Part shown: in pieces, positions 44,701 to 58,300 of the stretch
Numbering within the stretch: position 1 is the stretch's first letter
Layout of the letters: the number at the start of each line of letters is the position of its first letter
Assembly (NCBI GenBank): GCA_018466975.1
Contig: CM031553.1
Location: 1-64,000, forward strand
Reading direction: 5' to 3'
Length of the DNA: 64,000 nt
Origin: Sparassis latifolia
Lineage: Eukaryota; Basidiomycota; Agaricomycetes; Polyporales; Sparassidaceae
Translations under genes and position numbers: made by a program
The notes under the pieces: model-generated
Databases searched by the model: none
Seen by the model: the letters and a program-made list of their open reading frames with translations, nothing else
What the model was told of the DNA's origin: nothing

Positions 44701-47700
44701 AACGCCTTGGGCACGTAGATCCTTGATCATGCCCTGCGTATCTATCCGCCCATCTAGCATACGTACGAGGTAGTGCGCTCCGGGAAGGACGAGCTCAACA
44801 TGATGAGTGACGAGGATCTGACAAGAGACTGAGTCATTCGCTTGTGGAAAGTTAAGACGAACGTACCACAGTACGGTGTTCCAACAGAGGTCCGCACAAG
44901 AGCCGCTCGAACAAGAAGCGCGCAGTGTGACTATCCTGTTACGACCACAGGTAAATCGTGGTTGAGGTCACAGTCCGGTAGCACTCACCACTGCACTCAA
45001 AGGATCGTCGAGTAGGACGTACTTGCTACGCTGGAAACCGAGTATCGTTAACCACTTGGGAAGTAATACACCTCAAGCAACGTACCGCATACACTGCACG
45101 TGCGAGCGCAACTCTAAATAACACTCAGCCGTCATCGCAGTGCAAAAGTGAGAACGCGCTCACCTAGCCTTCTGCCCGCCGGAAAGACTGACACCCCTGC
45201 ATGCGACTCGTCAGTGCAATGGCATGCAACCAGAGCTCGTCATGACTCACCGAGCGCCAATCTCTGTTGCGTCTCCATCCTCAAGAATGCTCAGGTCCGT
45301 CTGCAGAGCGCAGCATTCGACTACTGCATTGTAACGCTCCTCGTCATAAGGGTACCCGAAGATAATGTTGTCCTTGATCGATTGATGACGCAACCATGGA
45401 GATTGCGCCGAATACGAGATCGTATGCGACAGACCGTGTTCATCCACCTTCGACGGGTTCTTCGACATCACGATGCGGCCTTCCAAACGAGTCAATTCAC
45501 CCAGCAATGCCATCTAGTCCATTGTCGCTTATCATTAACGCCTGTGTCAAGCGCGAGGTGTGTTAGACGTACCAAGAGTGCAGTTTTCCCGCTCCCAGTC
45601 GGTCCAGTAACGACGGACAGCTCGCCTTCAGGGAACATGACGCTGATGTCACGCAACTCAAAGCGATGAGTCATGTCAACAGCCATGTCACCTTCAGTGT
45701 CTCCTGCAGAGGACTGTCCTTCGACGACTGTGTTCGTCTCGTCCGACCCCGAGTCGGAAGATGCTCTCTGCTTCTGCTTTCCGTTCTTGTCCTTGCCCTC
45801 GTCTTTCTCCTCAACCTCGTTCCACTTGAATGTGCCGTTGACGATGCCGAACCCCTCTTCTTCAACGTCTGCGGGCTTCACGTGCCCACGCTTCAGCGAA
45901 GATACCTGTTCGTCGACTTCTTCCTCTTCCAGATATGTCGCGATACGATCCAACGCGACCTTCGCCTGGATTGAACATCGCGATAAGCGAATAATAGAGA
46001 TGGTTATTACAAAGTCTGACGCACCTGTAGAACTTGGACTATCCAAGCCGGGATGACATTGAGCGGTGCCCTGGATGGTTTCGTCAGCATGCGTCTGAGC
46101 TTATGCAGGGGAACACCAACTGACCTGATCATGGAGAACAGTGCGATAGCCTGCGGCAAGTATCAGATGAAGACTCGTGTAAGAGAGGAACAAACGTACA
46201 GTGAACGCTGTGCCGACTGTCAATTCATTACCCTGCAGAACGTACACAGTGAACGAAGTGACGGAGAGTAAAATCGGGGCAGTCGTCCAAATAAGAGAGA
46301 ACATGACGTTGTTCACGCGGGCTGAATATGACCGTCAGCATCAGAGGACGAAAGCGTCTTGCTCAGACACACATTTCACCATCCACTGCATCTCGACCTC
46401 ACGCGCATCCATTACGCGTTCGGTCCAACGCTCTTCCCACGCAAAAAACTTGATGAATTTGACCTGCAAGAATGAAAGATGGTTTGCTCACTCAACAGAA
46501 AGTGTGATGACGTCCTGAACATACCGCCCCAATCAACTCGTTCAGGACACTCATCCGCTTATCGCGCGCGGTGGAGACTCCCTTTTGGATGCGCACAGCA
46601 CGTTTGGCAACATAATTGTTAAGCGGCCAGCCGACTACCAGTATAATAAAGCCAGCAAAGGCCGAAAAGCCCATGAGTCTGTATTCCAACACGTTAGATT
46701 CAAGGTGCACATCCAGACAGATGCATACTCACTGATACAGGAATGTGCTTGCGATAGCGATTTCAAACGGAGCTTCGTGATGGTTCAGCAGTCGCTATGA
46801 GCAAGATCAAGAGGAGATCTTACCACCATATATCATGTACATGCCGGATATCACATTTGCGATCTAAGTCATAATGAGATCATAAAGGCCGGAATTCCAG
46901 ATCTCGCTTACCCTGCCAGCATCACCCGCCATCAAGTTCACGATCTTGCCAATATCCGCGCCCGCTTTGGGATCATCAATTTTGGGATCTTTCTTCTCGG
47001 CTGGTTTAGCTGTCGCACCCGTTAGCGGATTATGCAGGTAGTTTCCGAATATCACTTACCGGACTCGGGAGCTTTGCCCTTAGCATCCTTGGCTTCCTTC
47101 GCCTCCTTCACCTTTTCCTTGTCAATGATACCAGAGAAGTCTTTCCGCTTCAGCGCCTTATCGTAAATTGCAGTCATAAGTTCCGAACGAGCACGCACGC
47201 TCGCACGGCGACTGTACCACAGGTGCTGCACATCCGACTCTGCCTACACAGCTGGCATCAGCACCGACCGCGTTTGCTGGCACGTTTGTCACCCACCTTG
47301 CAGAGCGTGGACAGGAAGGCGAGGAAGGCGAAGACGTATGCAATCGCGTGCATCTCCGCCGTCGGGTCCGAACGCGAGTCGAGGGCATCCAGAATCCTCT
47401 TCAGGAAGAACGGCCCCGCGTAGTTGAAGACGACGCTCACTATCGAGAGCACCGCGTCGAGGATCATGTCCTTCGAGTTTGTTGACCACAGGCGACGCAA
47501 GAGCGACAAACTCTTTGACCTCATGAACTTGATGTACAGAGGGCGCGCCTGCATCGTCGGGCTCAATGCCCACACATCGTCTTCGCTAAGAGTAGTAACA
47601 GTTCCCTGCACGGAAATCAGTACGCGCGGCGCCCATGCGAAAGGTGAAACGACGTACACGATCGATAAGAGGCATCACCCACATGAACGACGCCCACCCC

Positions 47701-48404
47701 AAAAGCGTGGTATAGTCCTCGGGCGAAATGGACTTCCCGATTTCTGCCTTGTTAACCCGTCGACTCGGGATCGCGAGCGGCATGTTAACCACGACCAGCA
47801 GTAGCAGTGCGACTGCGACCAGATCCGCAGTGTACGCAACCAGTACCAGTGGAGAGGGAAGCGGGAACCCATACACCGCGTGATCAAACAGCACGCCGCC
47901 GAACATGAGTAGGCTAAGCACGAAGCGCATGAAGAAGAGTATGAGCAAGTCGCTTGGCACAGTCGCGGTCGGAGCGACGACAGGCCGGCCAGCCGCATAG
48001 AACCACGAGAGTGCAACAAGGAACGCGCACACAGCTTTCCAAGGGTCCTCCGGCTCGAGGTACATCGCGCGGGCGCTAACGCCGAGCCAGACGAGCGTCT
48101 CGACCACGGCGACGAAGGCCAGCAGGACGCTACGCCATAGCGGAACTGGTGAGGCTTCTTTGAGGATCTCTTCCTCGGACACGTCTTCCCCCGCGTCAAG
48201 GGCCTCCGCCTCGGGGAGACTCATGAATTCAGTGAACGGTCGCTTGATGGCATTCGCCGTCCTCCGCAGCAGTGTAGGAATTGGGACCAGCGAAAGCAGC
48301 ACAAAGGCTACAAACCCAGCAGGGAGTACGGCAGACCAAAATTCGCGAGAGCAAGGGCTCGCGAGCGCGTACAGCTCGCGCGCACCACCGCTACAAACTT
48401 TCAT
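41746..48404 (-). CDS. ABCC/MRP-family ABC transporter
   Basis: A multi-exon minus-strand gene from ATG at 48404 to TGA at 41746-41748, roughly 1,500 residues, the normal length for a full ABCC pump. Five N-terminal hydrophobic segments (TMD0) in exon 1 are followed by TMD1, then NBD1 near 45.0-45.7 kb with Walker [12 protein letters not shown], signature LSGGQKAR and Walker [11 protein letters not shown]. Asp replaces the catalytic Glu, as usual in ABCC NBD1. After an acidic Lys/Glu linker (44.5-44.7 kb) come TMD2 and NBD2 near 41.8-42.8 kb with [29 protein letters not shown] and an AHRLRTV H-loop. A Ser-rich insert precedes the NBD2 signature. Such pumps export conjugates or drugs from plasma membrane or vacuole. 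The substrate is not predictable, and no break is visible. Confidence 0.9.
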
Positions 48405-50330
48405 ACTGGAAAGCTACGAAGGTCATGAATGAAAAATCGAGTTTGGTGAGGATGCACACCTTGGATTGCTGCTGCCTTTCGGTAGGTGGTTCTGACTGTG
48501 AACTGGATCCCCTCCCAGCTGGCAGTGGGCAGATAGATGAGCTTCGCGCTGTCGTATTAAGTACGTTAGATCTCAGCGTCTACTACTCAACTTGCCGGCG
48601 GAAGTTCAAGTTTTCGCGGAATGGATCAAGTTTTCGAACTCCGTACATTCTCATGACACCTGCATGGTCGAATTCATCGCAAATATTAGATGGTATTGTA
48701 GTAGATATACCGTGGACCGGTGCACCCTCCACGGAATTATAATGCTTCGAGTAGGATCTCAGGTATTTCGTATACATCTCATTTTTGGGAGAAAACCATC
48801 CCCGCTGAGTATTACGTATTGAAATTCAAGTATGTGACGGTATACAGAGTTTCCTCGAAGAACTGACCACGGCCCACGGGCAGAGAAGTTCCTATTATCG
48901 TTTTCCGTGTGAAGATGATATGGATGCTGTAGAGTTTCCAGACCAACCACATATAAACTATTTGGTCACACGACGTAAACGTTGGGAATACTCTCATGCA
49001 TGCGGTGCGGGCCCGTTCAAAGCTCGAACTGATAGATTCTTGCGGGAGATGTAGCCGTTCCATGGTCTTGTACCCCGCAATCGAGTAACGAACTCTATGG
49101 CTGCCCCAAAAGAAGACAGCATGTATTTAGTAGAAGTGCGCTGCGTTTTGCGAGAATGTTTGAGACTGCATTTTCGAGCGATACGCCGGGAGTGATAGGC
49201 ATCAATGTACTCGAGTGTCGAAGTGAGCAACCCATACCATCGTGTGCGGACTCGAACATTCGGCGGCGTGTTGATGCTATGATAAAGCACTGACGCTTCT
49301 GTGTCATGATAATCGTATTCCGGTGAGGACATCGTGGTGATAGTTATGAGGTCCAGCAGTATCGGATCTAGATACAAACCACGTACATTCGAGTGACCTA
49401 ACAGCCTACGCGTTTTTCTGATAATATTTGCCTGTTCGAGGAGCGCAGTGCGCACGAGCTTGGAGGGTGAGTCTTGCGGTGAAGACATTCACGTCTAGTG
49501 AAATTGGTTCCCAAAGTCTCACACAGCTCCAGGTAGGGCCGGTACCACGACTTCTTCCAGCATCAAATTGTCGAGAAGCGCTTCGTTAAATTAATTTGTC
49601 AACGCAAGAGACTCGAAGTAATTGCGTGCGAAGGAACCAACATACTCTTAGTCGTCATTCGAGCTTCGTGTCGCGGACTCATGGCTAGTGAGAGGCCAAG
49701 TCAGTAAAGCTATCAGTACGACGGTAGGTATGGGTCCGACGTCACCGTTGGAAACAATAAGAGTTGGGAACCCGTTAAATTCGGACTTTAGACATCGCGT
49801 CGATGTTAATCGCATGAATGAGTACTACATACCATGCGAGGGCCTTTCGAGCGACGAGCTCGCCATTTGTGAGTCGCGACGAAGAGCAAGGACGGAACCG
49901 ACGCTGACTCAGCGATCATCTCGAGTAAGGATGCACAAAGCGTGCTGCTGAATATCCACATCGTTGCTCTGTTTACACGATGTACAGAACACTTACTTGG
50001 CTGTGAAGAGAACCCTGTTCGACCGTCTTGTTATCAATCAACACAACAGAAGTTGTGCAGTCGCGTAATCTTCAATACTCATTTCCGGAAAAGCGCAACC
50101 AGGTTCAGCCACCGTACATTCTGCTTTCGAGTGTTTGGAAAGTTATTGAGTATATCCCGAAACCGGAGCACAGAGCTCAAACGAACAGGTCGGGCGTGAT
50201 TTCAGTTGCCAGTATAGGGTGTGTTCACCGTTCCCTATCGATTCCATAATACCTGAAGCCCTTTGTGCTAGTATTTTCAAATTTTAATCAGACCTGAGAC
50301 ACCTCGTATACACGCTGTGAAGTTGAATCA
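48405..50330. other. Region upstream of the ABC transporter; one hypothetical frame
   Basis: A 164-codon minus-strand frame (48994-49488, starting MSSPQDSPSKLVRTALLEQ) might be the 5' part of an unrecognised gene. It continues with no clear splice partner. The rest shows short frames only. Confidence 0.3.
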
Positions 50331-50424
50331 ATATGCAACCGTCCTGCTCAAGCTTCGTGATGGGTCTGTCTTTTCGCATTTGGCTCTTCTAGATATGATT
50401 TGACAGCTAGAGTGTGAAACATAG

Positions 50425-53400
50425 ACGACGATGGTTCGGAAGATCCAGAGTTTGCAGAAAGTAGCGACGACGAGTACGAAGCCGCCGAAGATGACGGGTC
50501 CGAGGAAGAGGAGTCTGAGTCTGAGGAAGATGAAACGACGAGTGGAAGGGCCGAAACGCTCTCACTGGGCGATTCTCTTGCCGAAGTGCGTATAGAAGGA
50601 GATTTTGAGTGTGTGCTTCCCATAATTCAGAATTGAGCGATTTATTCACCTGTTTCGCAGCCGTCTTGTCCAAAACATTCGCAAGGCTGGGGATGGGTCC
50701 AGTTCCGGCATGCTCGGCAAAGATTGGGACTTGAATATCGAGGAAAAAGAGGCCGAATTTCTCAGCGACTTACGTGCAGCATCTGGCGTAGGTCGTACCA
50801 AGAAAAAGGCGAGTGTCATTCTGTCGTCGTAGGACTCTCTGGCGAGTGGGCTGGACTACTGTGTGGAGTGCAAGTAGTCAGTGACCGGCGGCCATCGTCT
50901 TCTGGGATTGGCGAACACATTGGTTGTCCTTTCTGCCACAGCAGTACGCCTCACTTCGCTGGCCTACTGCGGTTTTTTTGGAAGAGCGTCCCGTACTGAT
51001 CCTTATAAAAGCACGGGAGACATCCGGGGCCAGTGCTGTCTCAAGAAGTCCGCCTTCTCATCGGACAGGGGAATCAGGCATACGTGGACAACAACGTCCC
51101 CGAGACCATGCGCGTAATGCAGGAAGTCATCCGCATCGAGCCTCGCGCCTCATCTGCATGGTCCGTCCTCGCGCAGTGTTATGAAGACTTGAATGAGCCG
51201 CAGAAGGCGTTGCAACTGCGCATTATGGCGGCACACCTGACCCACGATGCGGATGAGTGGGATCAGCTGGCGAGGCAGTCGATGTTTGTATTTCTGTGCG
51301 CCGTTCGTGTTTCGCTGAAAGCTCATGTCTGTTGTCTTCGCTCAGGGCCCTTGGATACAACCAACAGGCGCTGTATTGCTTCGAAAACTGTACAGCCTCG
51401 ATCCAAGCAACGTCAACGCGCTTTGGGATCGGGCGACACTTGCAAAAGATATTGGAGAACTCAAAACGGTAGGGCTGTCACCATGCTAAGTAGCCAAATT
51501 CTGGTTCAAGTTTGAGTCAGGCACGCCAAACGCTTCTTGCGATATTGAAACGCTTACCGCACCATCTCGTCGTCCTGGACGAGCTCCGTCCCATCCTGAT
51601 CGAGCTGTCCGACCTCGCTCTGTGCGCATCTCTCTTTGGGGATGCCTTCGCACATTATCAGGTTACAGTTCCAGCGGGTGTCGGATATGACGCCGAGCAG
51701 CAGCGAGAGGTTCCTGGCGGTGGATTTGGCCTGATGTATCTGCTTGTCCTCGCCGACTTGTACAACACGCTTGGGGAGTATGAGAAAGCCGTGGAGACTA
51801 TCAGGGGTGGGTGTCGCTGGCTGCAGGGAAGGGGGCAGCAGAAATTTTGGGATGTTTGCGATGATGATCGCGAGTACGATACAACGGAGGGCATGAGGGG
51901 CGCAGAAGGCGAGCTTCAGCCAGGGATGTACCCACTGGACGTCAATGCGCGGCACAGGTTGGCTATCGCAAGGATCAAGATGGGCGAAGTGGATGAGGGA
52001 AAGGTCAGCTCTTCTTTCTACCACGGAGAGTGTTCACGTCTTCATCTTAATTCTCAGATGCATGCCAACATTGTACTATCGCAGGACGTCACTGAGTACG
52101 CCCCGCTGTTTGCCGAAATCGCTGATGCATATTTTGAGCGTGGGCTATATGTCGAGGCAGGTCACATTTATGAGACCCTTGGCGGAGATGCGGGGGTAAG
52201 TGGTTGATTCATCGTGATCTTTAGTCGGTGGTGCGATGCGAATGTCCTGCTTATGTGCACTGGATGGAACCATAGACGAGCAGTCTCTACGTACTTCTCC
52301 AAGCTGCGGCGTGCCGACGTATGATGGGCGATATCAAGGAAGCCGCCGAAGTATACGAGCATAGTGGGTTTTAATGTTCTCAAGAAAATGCTCATCTTCA
52401 TACTGGAACTTTCACAGTCATTACCGCAGATCCGACACACAACGAAGCCAAGATGAAGCTCGCCGAAATCTATGAGATTCTCAACGAGCCGCGAAAAGCT
52501 CTCGACTTAGTGCTACAGGGTGAGCGTAACTTCTTGCCGAGGCCTTAGCGAAGAAGTTGACGACCTCTGCTAGTCATTGATTCCCGGAAAAAGCGACCGC
52601 GTCAAGAAGTCACAGAGGGTGGTGAAACAGACGATGCTTCTACTTCACTTTTCGAAGAGAAAGCCCGGGCCAAAGGGAAGAGTGCATCCGCTAAAGCCGC
52701 GAACAAACTCACTCCAGCGCAGCTGCGAGAGCTTGAGGCGGTGAAGGAGCGTGAAGTCGTGCAGGGATTCCACAGGATTAAAGAGCTCTGGGCAGGCATG
52801 CTCGCAGGCGAGGAGGCGGCAGAGCGAGAGTGGTTGGTCGAGGCGGAAAAGCTGGTCGAGTCGTTTAGGGAAACAAGGAACTTATTTCTTACCACCAGGG
52901 TTGGTCTAGCATGTCCTTCCGCGGAGATCGTGCTTATTCCCTTGTGTGATCTAGCATTCAGGATTCAGGGGGATGTTCCCTAGAAGCTCCAGAAAGCAGA
53001 CGGCAGAAGCGAGCGAAGAGAGTATGGCGTCTCGCCTGCAGCTCGAGCTCGGTAAGCTCTACGCCATGCGATCAAGCCTTTCACTGCAATTTGTTGAGCA
53101 GGGCGGGACTCTATTACGCGAAAATCTAGGGCGGAAGGTGTCGATACCTTCCGCACGATATCATTTGACGACTGGCTTCGGTTGTTCATGCACGTTGAGT
53201 ATTATCACCTACAGCGTCTCCGCCGCTTTCTGATTGCGTCAACCATGTTCAGTATGCATTCTTGCTCACGAAACGAAATCAATACGACCAAGCAATCGAG
53301 GTTCTGCGCCATATCACTTATTCGAACGCGTACCAAAGTCGCGCTTCTCAGGACACGATACGACTTGCGCTGATAAGTGAGTTTTCCAATGCGGACCCGG

Positions 53401-54487
53401 CCTGCTTTGCCTGAACAAGTTATAATTCAGCTTGCGCCCTCCGTGCTGATAAACACATGACCGTGGTCGAGCAAGCACGGAAGCTCATCAACGGACACCA
53501 GTTCAATAATGAAGCTCTTCGTATACTAGTCGCTTCGCTAGGCGGCGGTTTGCATGCGACAGATGCCTTTCTGGCATCGACCTTGACCAAACATTTGCAG
53601 CGCGAACTCAAGCTCGCAGATGCAGCAGTGAAGAACAAGGATGTGCTCAAATGGAACAATACTCTGCATCGATATGGTCTGGGCAGTGCTTCCTCGAAAG
53701 TAGACGCAGATGACGTCGACGACGAAGATGACATTCCTGCTGAGATTTCTCCTGCAGACTCGGAGAAGAGCCGGCGTATGCCGACGAAAGACAATCCTAT
53801 CGGCGTTGCGATTTACGGGCAGATCTGTCTTGCGGCAAAGAGCTACCAAAGTGCTCTCTGTACGTGTTATGTCTAGTTTGAATAATTTGGCGCGGCTGAC
53901 TTGAAACCCGGTAGTCTATCTGTTGCATGCCTATGACTACTGCCCTGATGATCCTATGATTTGTCTTTGCGCGGCTATCGCTTCGCTGGGACGTGCAATG
54001 CAGCGTCAGTCGGACAACCGTCATCATCTGATCGCACAGGTTGGATTACTACACTTGCTAGCTGTTCGCTAATTAAGCGACGGGTTCAATAGGGGATGGC
54101 ATTCCTTACTCGCTATCGTACGCTGCGTGGATGTGACGCCGTCGGAATGGACGAGGTGGAATTTAATTTCGGACGGGCGTTCCAGCAGTTAGGTATTAGC
54201 AGCACGGTCAGAACTCGTATGTGCCATGAAATGACGTCATCATCCGTACAGGACTGCATTCTCTCGCTGTCCGCCATTACGAACGAGTTTTGGAGATCGC
54301 AGAGGAGAGGCTAAAAATCGACGATCAGGTATGTAATGTATGCCTTGCCTTGTTGTTGGTCTCCCATCTTCTTCTCCAGGACTTCGGGCTCGCCGGAGAG
54401 GCTGCGTATAACCTGTCTCTGATTTTCGTAATCACGGGTGCGACAGCTCTGGCCCAAAATCTGTACCGTCGATGGTTGTCCATATGA
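50425..54487 (+). CDS. TFC4: TFIIIC TPR subunit (Tfc4/Sfc4-like)
   Basis: Plus-strand multi-exon gene ending in TGA at 54485-54487. It opens with an acidic tail (DDDGSEDPEFAESSDDEYEA) typical of this subunit, then GPVLSQEVRLLIGQGNQAYV and a series of tetratricopeptide repeats: RIEPRASSAWSVLAQCYED, LGYNQQALYCFEKLYSLDPS, LVLADLYNTLGEYEKAVE, YFERGLYVEAGHIYETLGG and AKMKLAEIYEILNEPRKAL. A basic/Glu-rich segment with R/K clusters (52.6-52.9 kb) and further TPRs (QYDQAIEVLRHITYSN, KSYQSALFYLLHAYDYCPDD) follow. In TFIIIC this protein bridges promoter-bound TFIIIC and TFIIIB at tRNA and 5S genes in the nucleus. About ten short introns are evident. The first exon and start codon are not settled, and the intron after RTKKK (near 50810) may use an atypical donor. 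It looks intact. Confidence 0.85.
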
Positions 54488-54589
54488 TCTAGTCCTGTAA
54501 GTTATTCATAGTGTTATTCCATTTGTATCACTAGTCGCCTCTGGCCTGGAGCATATTCGTATCCATTGCATTGCAAATTGAACCAGGTA

Positions 54590-55151
54590 GCCAAATGTAT
54601 GCCCGTCGATCAAGAGGCTGGCGAAACCGTTGCAATTCGAACTTGTGCGCCACTTCTTCCAAGCAGCAGATAGCGCTTGTACCGTAACCCCACCTCCCTC
54701 CCACGCTGATCATATTCCATCTAACTTTGAGTACACGTTCGCTGAACATGTCTTTTCTTTCTATCCCAACTATCTCGAATTTGGTAAGATACTCTTCACT
54801 CTCGCAGGTAATACCTACACCTAACCACGTCCCGTCTGGATAGCCGACGTTGTCGGAAAGCGGTACGGGAGACTCAGCAGACCCGTCGCCCCTTCCGTCT
54901 GGTCTCTGTACTCCAGGGAAAAATCCGTGAACGATGTCTTGATTGCATCGCAGATCCCGTTCACGGATGATAGGTTCACTGTTGCTCAGGACAAATCCTT
55001 GCAAGTACAACTAGAACAGTTCAGCGATTCGAAGGCATCGAAGGTCAAGGCGAAGCCTTTGTCCCGCGTCGTCTACATCCCTGGTCCTTCCTCCAAGCTA
55101 GCACTTACACATATATACCTCCATGCAGATCCCTCTCATCAATGGCATTAA
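54590..55151 (+). CDS. Hypothetical two-exon fragment downstream of TFC4
   Basis: Two coding-like pieces join in phase over a 36-nt GTAATA...GATAG intron (about 54809-54844): PSIKRLAKPLQFELVRHFFQ with FAEHVFSFYPNYLEFGKI, then DVVGKRYGRLSRPVAPSVWS with SRVVYIPGPSSKLALTHIYL, ending in TAA at 55149-55151. There is no in-frame ATG at the start, so the 5' exon is missing or the piece is a remnant. The intron is short for this genome. I recognise no family. Confidence 0.35.
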
Positions 55152-55329
55152 CCTCAGACACATACAATCCCCACATGGGGTAAGCACAATTAACCAAACT
55201 ATTATAAGCACAAACCCCTCAGCAGTTATAACGGATGGATAACAATACAATTAGCATAAATCCACTAAGCTTTCTAATACCACCACACCACCACCAGCAC
55301 GCCATGGATCCGCACACAGAACCTCGAGC

Positions 55330-58300
55330 TCAATCTGAATCTGAATCCAAATTAGCGTCAAGCCTTGTCTGCCGCAAGCGATTTCCGGCGGCATTATTGT
55401 TGGGGTTCTTGCTCATGCCGAACAGCTAGGAGATTCGGATCATCAGCATGGTCACCGCAAAGAAAACAAGTATCACTCGGAGAGAACACCAGAACAGAGG
55501 AGAGGGGAATGGCAATGTAAGAGAATGAGCAAGGATGAGAAGGGAAGCAATGGGAAGAGAATATCAAAATATGCCTCGAACAAGGACCAATATGGCGAAG
55601 GTAGGAACAGGAAAAAGACGCAACACGCACATCTTTGAGCTCTTTCACGCTCAGCTTATGTAGCTTTACACCTGTCCCTTCACCGAGCGCCGCTTCCGCA
55701 AGACCTGCATAAATATCATCAGCACTAGCCAAGCATAAAACAATCATGCTACGCCACCTACCGACTTTTGTTTCCTGTAATTGCAGCATCCTACAAGATA
55801 AACGCACCACGTCAGCCTCCGGGACAAGTAAAACTGAGAGGTGAAGAACGTACCGCTCCTCAATGGTGTTACTCACGACGAGCCGTTTCACGAAGACCTC
55901 CTTCTCCTGTCCGAGCCGATGCACACGGTCGTACGCCTGGGACTCGGACGCATAGTTCCACGAGAGATCGAGGCTGCCAACATATCAGAAAGTGGGCCCT
56001 ACAGCCTCTCATCAAAATAAAAACACCCACTTGATGATCCTGTTTGCTGAAACGAGGTTCAGGCCGACGCCGCCGCACTTGATACTGTGAGGTGTGACGT
56101 GAATTTTGTAGTAGGGCCGCATGGAGAGCAGCGGACGCACCTGATGAGGATGACCCTGGGCCCACCAGACTTCCTGAATTGGGCGAGCACCATCTCCTGC
56201 GCCTCACGGCCCATTCTCCCGTCATAGCGCAGGCTCCGTATCCCATACCTCGCAAACAGCGTCTCGACAAGATCGAGCATCGACGTCCCTAGTCTAAGTT
56301 AAAAACAAAAAGCCAAAAGCAAGCACCGGACAGTACCAACATTGCGAAAACACTATCGTCTTGTCTCCGGTGGCTTCCCACTCCTGCAGGAGCTCGATGA
56401 GCGCGAGCATCTTCGTGCTCGGCTCCATGTTGTTGTCTCCGCGGTTCCACGTTGCGAGCAGGTCACCCGACACCTTGCGCGGCGCGTCGTCGTCAGAGTC
56501 CCAATCGCGCGACCTCCCCTTCCCCTTCCCCTTATCCGTGCGCGTCTCCTTCTTCACCTTTGCAGCAGGCGCGCCCTACACATATATCAGCACCCTTCCT
56601 CACTCCAGGCAGACACAAGGACAAACGCACCTCAGCATCGCTGTCGTCACTCACGACCCTCTTCCCCTTCCCCTTCCCCTTCCCTTTCTTGTTCCCCTCC
56701 CGTGCCAGCAGCTGCGAGATATCCGGCAAGTCCTCGTCCGAACTATCGCTCAGCTCGATGAGCTCCTCTACCTCGGACCTGCGCACGACACGTTTCGGCG
56801 GTCCGGGCGCCGCGCGGCGGCGGGCTTCCCGTGCGCGCTGCATCGCCATGCGCACTTCGTCCGCCGCGGGCTCGAACGCGGACGCTCTGAAGACGTGTGT
56901 CGGCCGCAGGTCGTTCATCTTCTTACAGGTGGGACCTGCAGGACATCGGTTACGCAAAGATTAGACGTATGTGAGAAGAACTTACATGGGCGGAGACCCT
57001 TAGCCGCGGCTGCTTCGAACTCCTTCTCGATGCGCAAGTTCGTCTGCTCGTCCCCGAGACCACTGCGGGTCAAGTTATCAGAAAAACGTTATCCAGCAGG
57101 AGCTTCGGATACATACAACTCGCCGTCATGCATGATAGGTGCGGTACCCAGCGCATCCAGACAATCTACCAACATAATTCTAAATAACTTTCGCAAAAAA
57201 ACTGCAATAGCGCGGAAGACGCACCGTTGCAGATTTCATGGCCACATGCAAGCAGGCGACCACTGTCGTTCATGAACACTGACGGGCGTACGTCAGCCAG
57301 AACGAACGCTGCTACAATGCGGTTACTCACGGTCACCACAGACGGGACAAGTCGGCTCAGTCTCGTCGTCCTCGTCGCCGAAGTCGAACTGCGCTGCACG
57401 AGCACGCGCCATGAATCTTGCATAGCCCCGTTAGGGGCATTTAACCAACTTCTATACTAGACACACCTTTTCTTGACCTAACAACGCCGTGTCATGCATA
57501 AGTCTTGGACTACAGACGCTGATGCGACGAGAGGACATACCTCCATGACCCACTGTGCACCCAAGAGCTTGTTCGCACGGGCGATTTCCTTGTCGGCATC
57601 GCTCCCAACAAGTAGCGTCGGGTCTTCAAAGCCTTCCGTGAGACTCTAAAAGTCCAACGAGGCGTCAACATCACGAACGGGGAACTGCCCAACGACCGAA
57701 GGGCATACCAGAATGAGGTGCGGGTGGCAGCACAACTGGCGCATGCGCAGAATCAGGACCTGTACACCGACCGTCACTCGTCGAATTCAACGGAACCTAA
57801 CCATATAAGCAGACTCACAAGCACTGCAGTATGACTATACACAGGAGAGACAGACGAGTCAGTAGAAGAACAGCAAAGTGAGGGAGGACGCACTTCTTCA
57901 CGATCGTGTTCTCCCGAATGAACCTATTGATCTGGATCTGCGCTCGCTTCTCGAAGCTGTCGTAAAGCTATATCGAGTCCGCCGCGCGCAGGACCGAAGA
58001 AACGTAAACGTTTATATCAGAACCACGACCAGCCGTAGAAGAACGCACCTCCCGCTCTTCCTCGGAGAATTCGAGCGTGACCAGCTCGATGTGTTTCTCA
58101 GGCAACTGGAGTAACGGACGTCCCTCCTACAATCCAGGTAGGGATAATGCAATGTCAAGACCAACGACCCAAATCAATAAATGAACTTTATACTAACCAG
58201 CTCGGCGTCCTTCGTCCGTCTGAGCAGGAGCGGCTTCAGCACCTCCTGGGCGCGAAGACCTAGCATGTACCTAGGTCATGCGGTGTACGGAGCTAGGAAC

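Noticed and set aside
50348..50623. Ser-rich 91-codon minus-strand frame
   Set aside because: It is the antisense of the acidic Asp/Glu/Ser stretch of the TFIIIC subunit.
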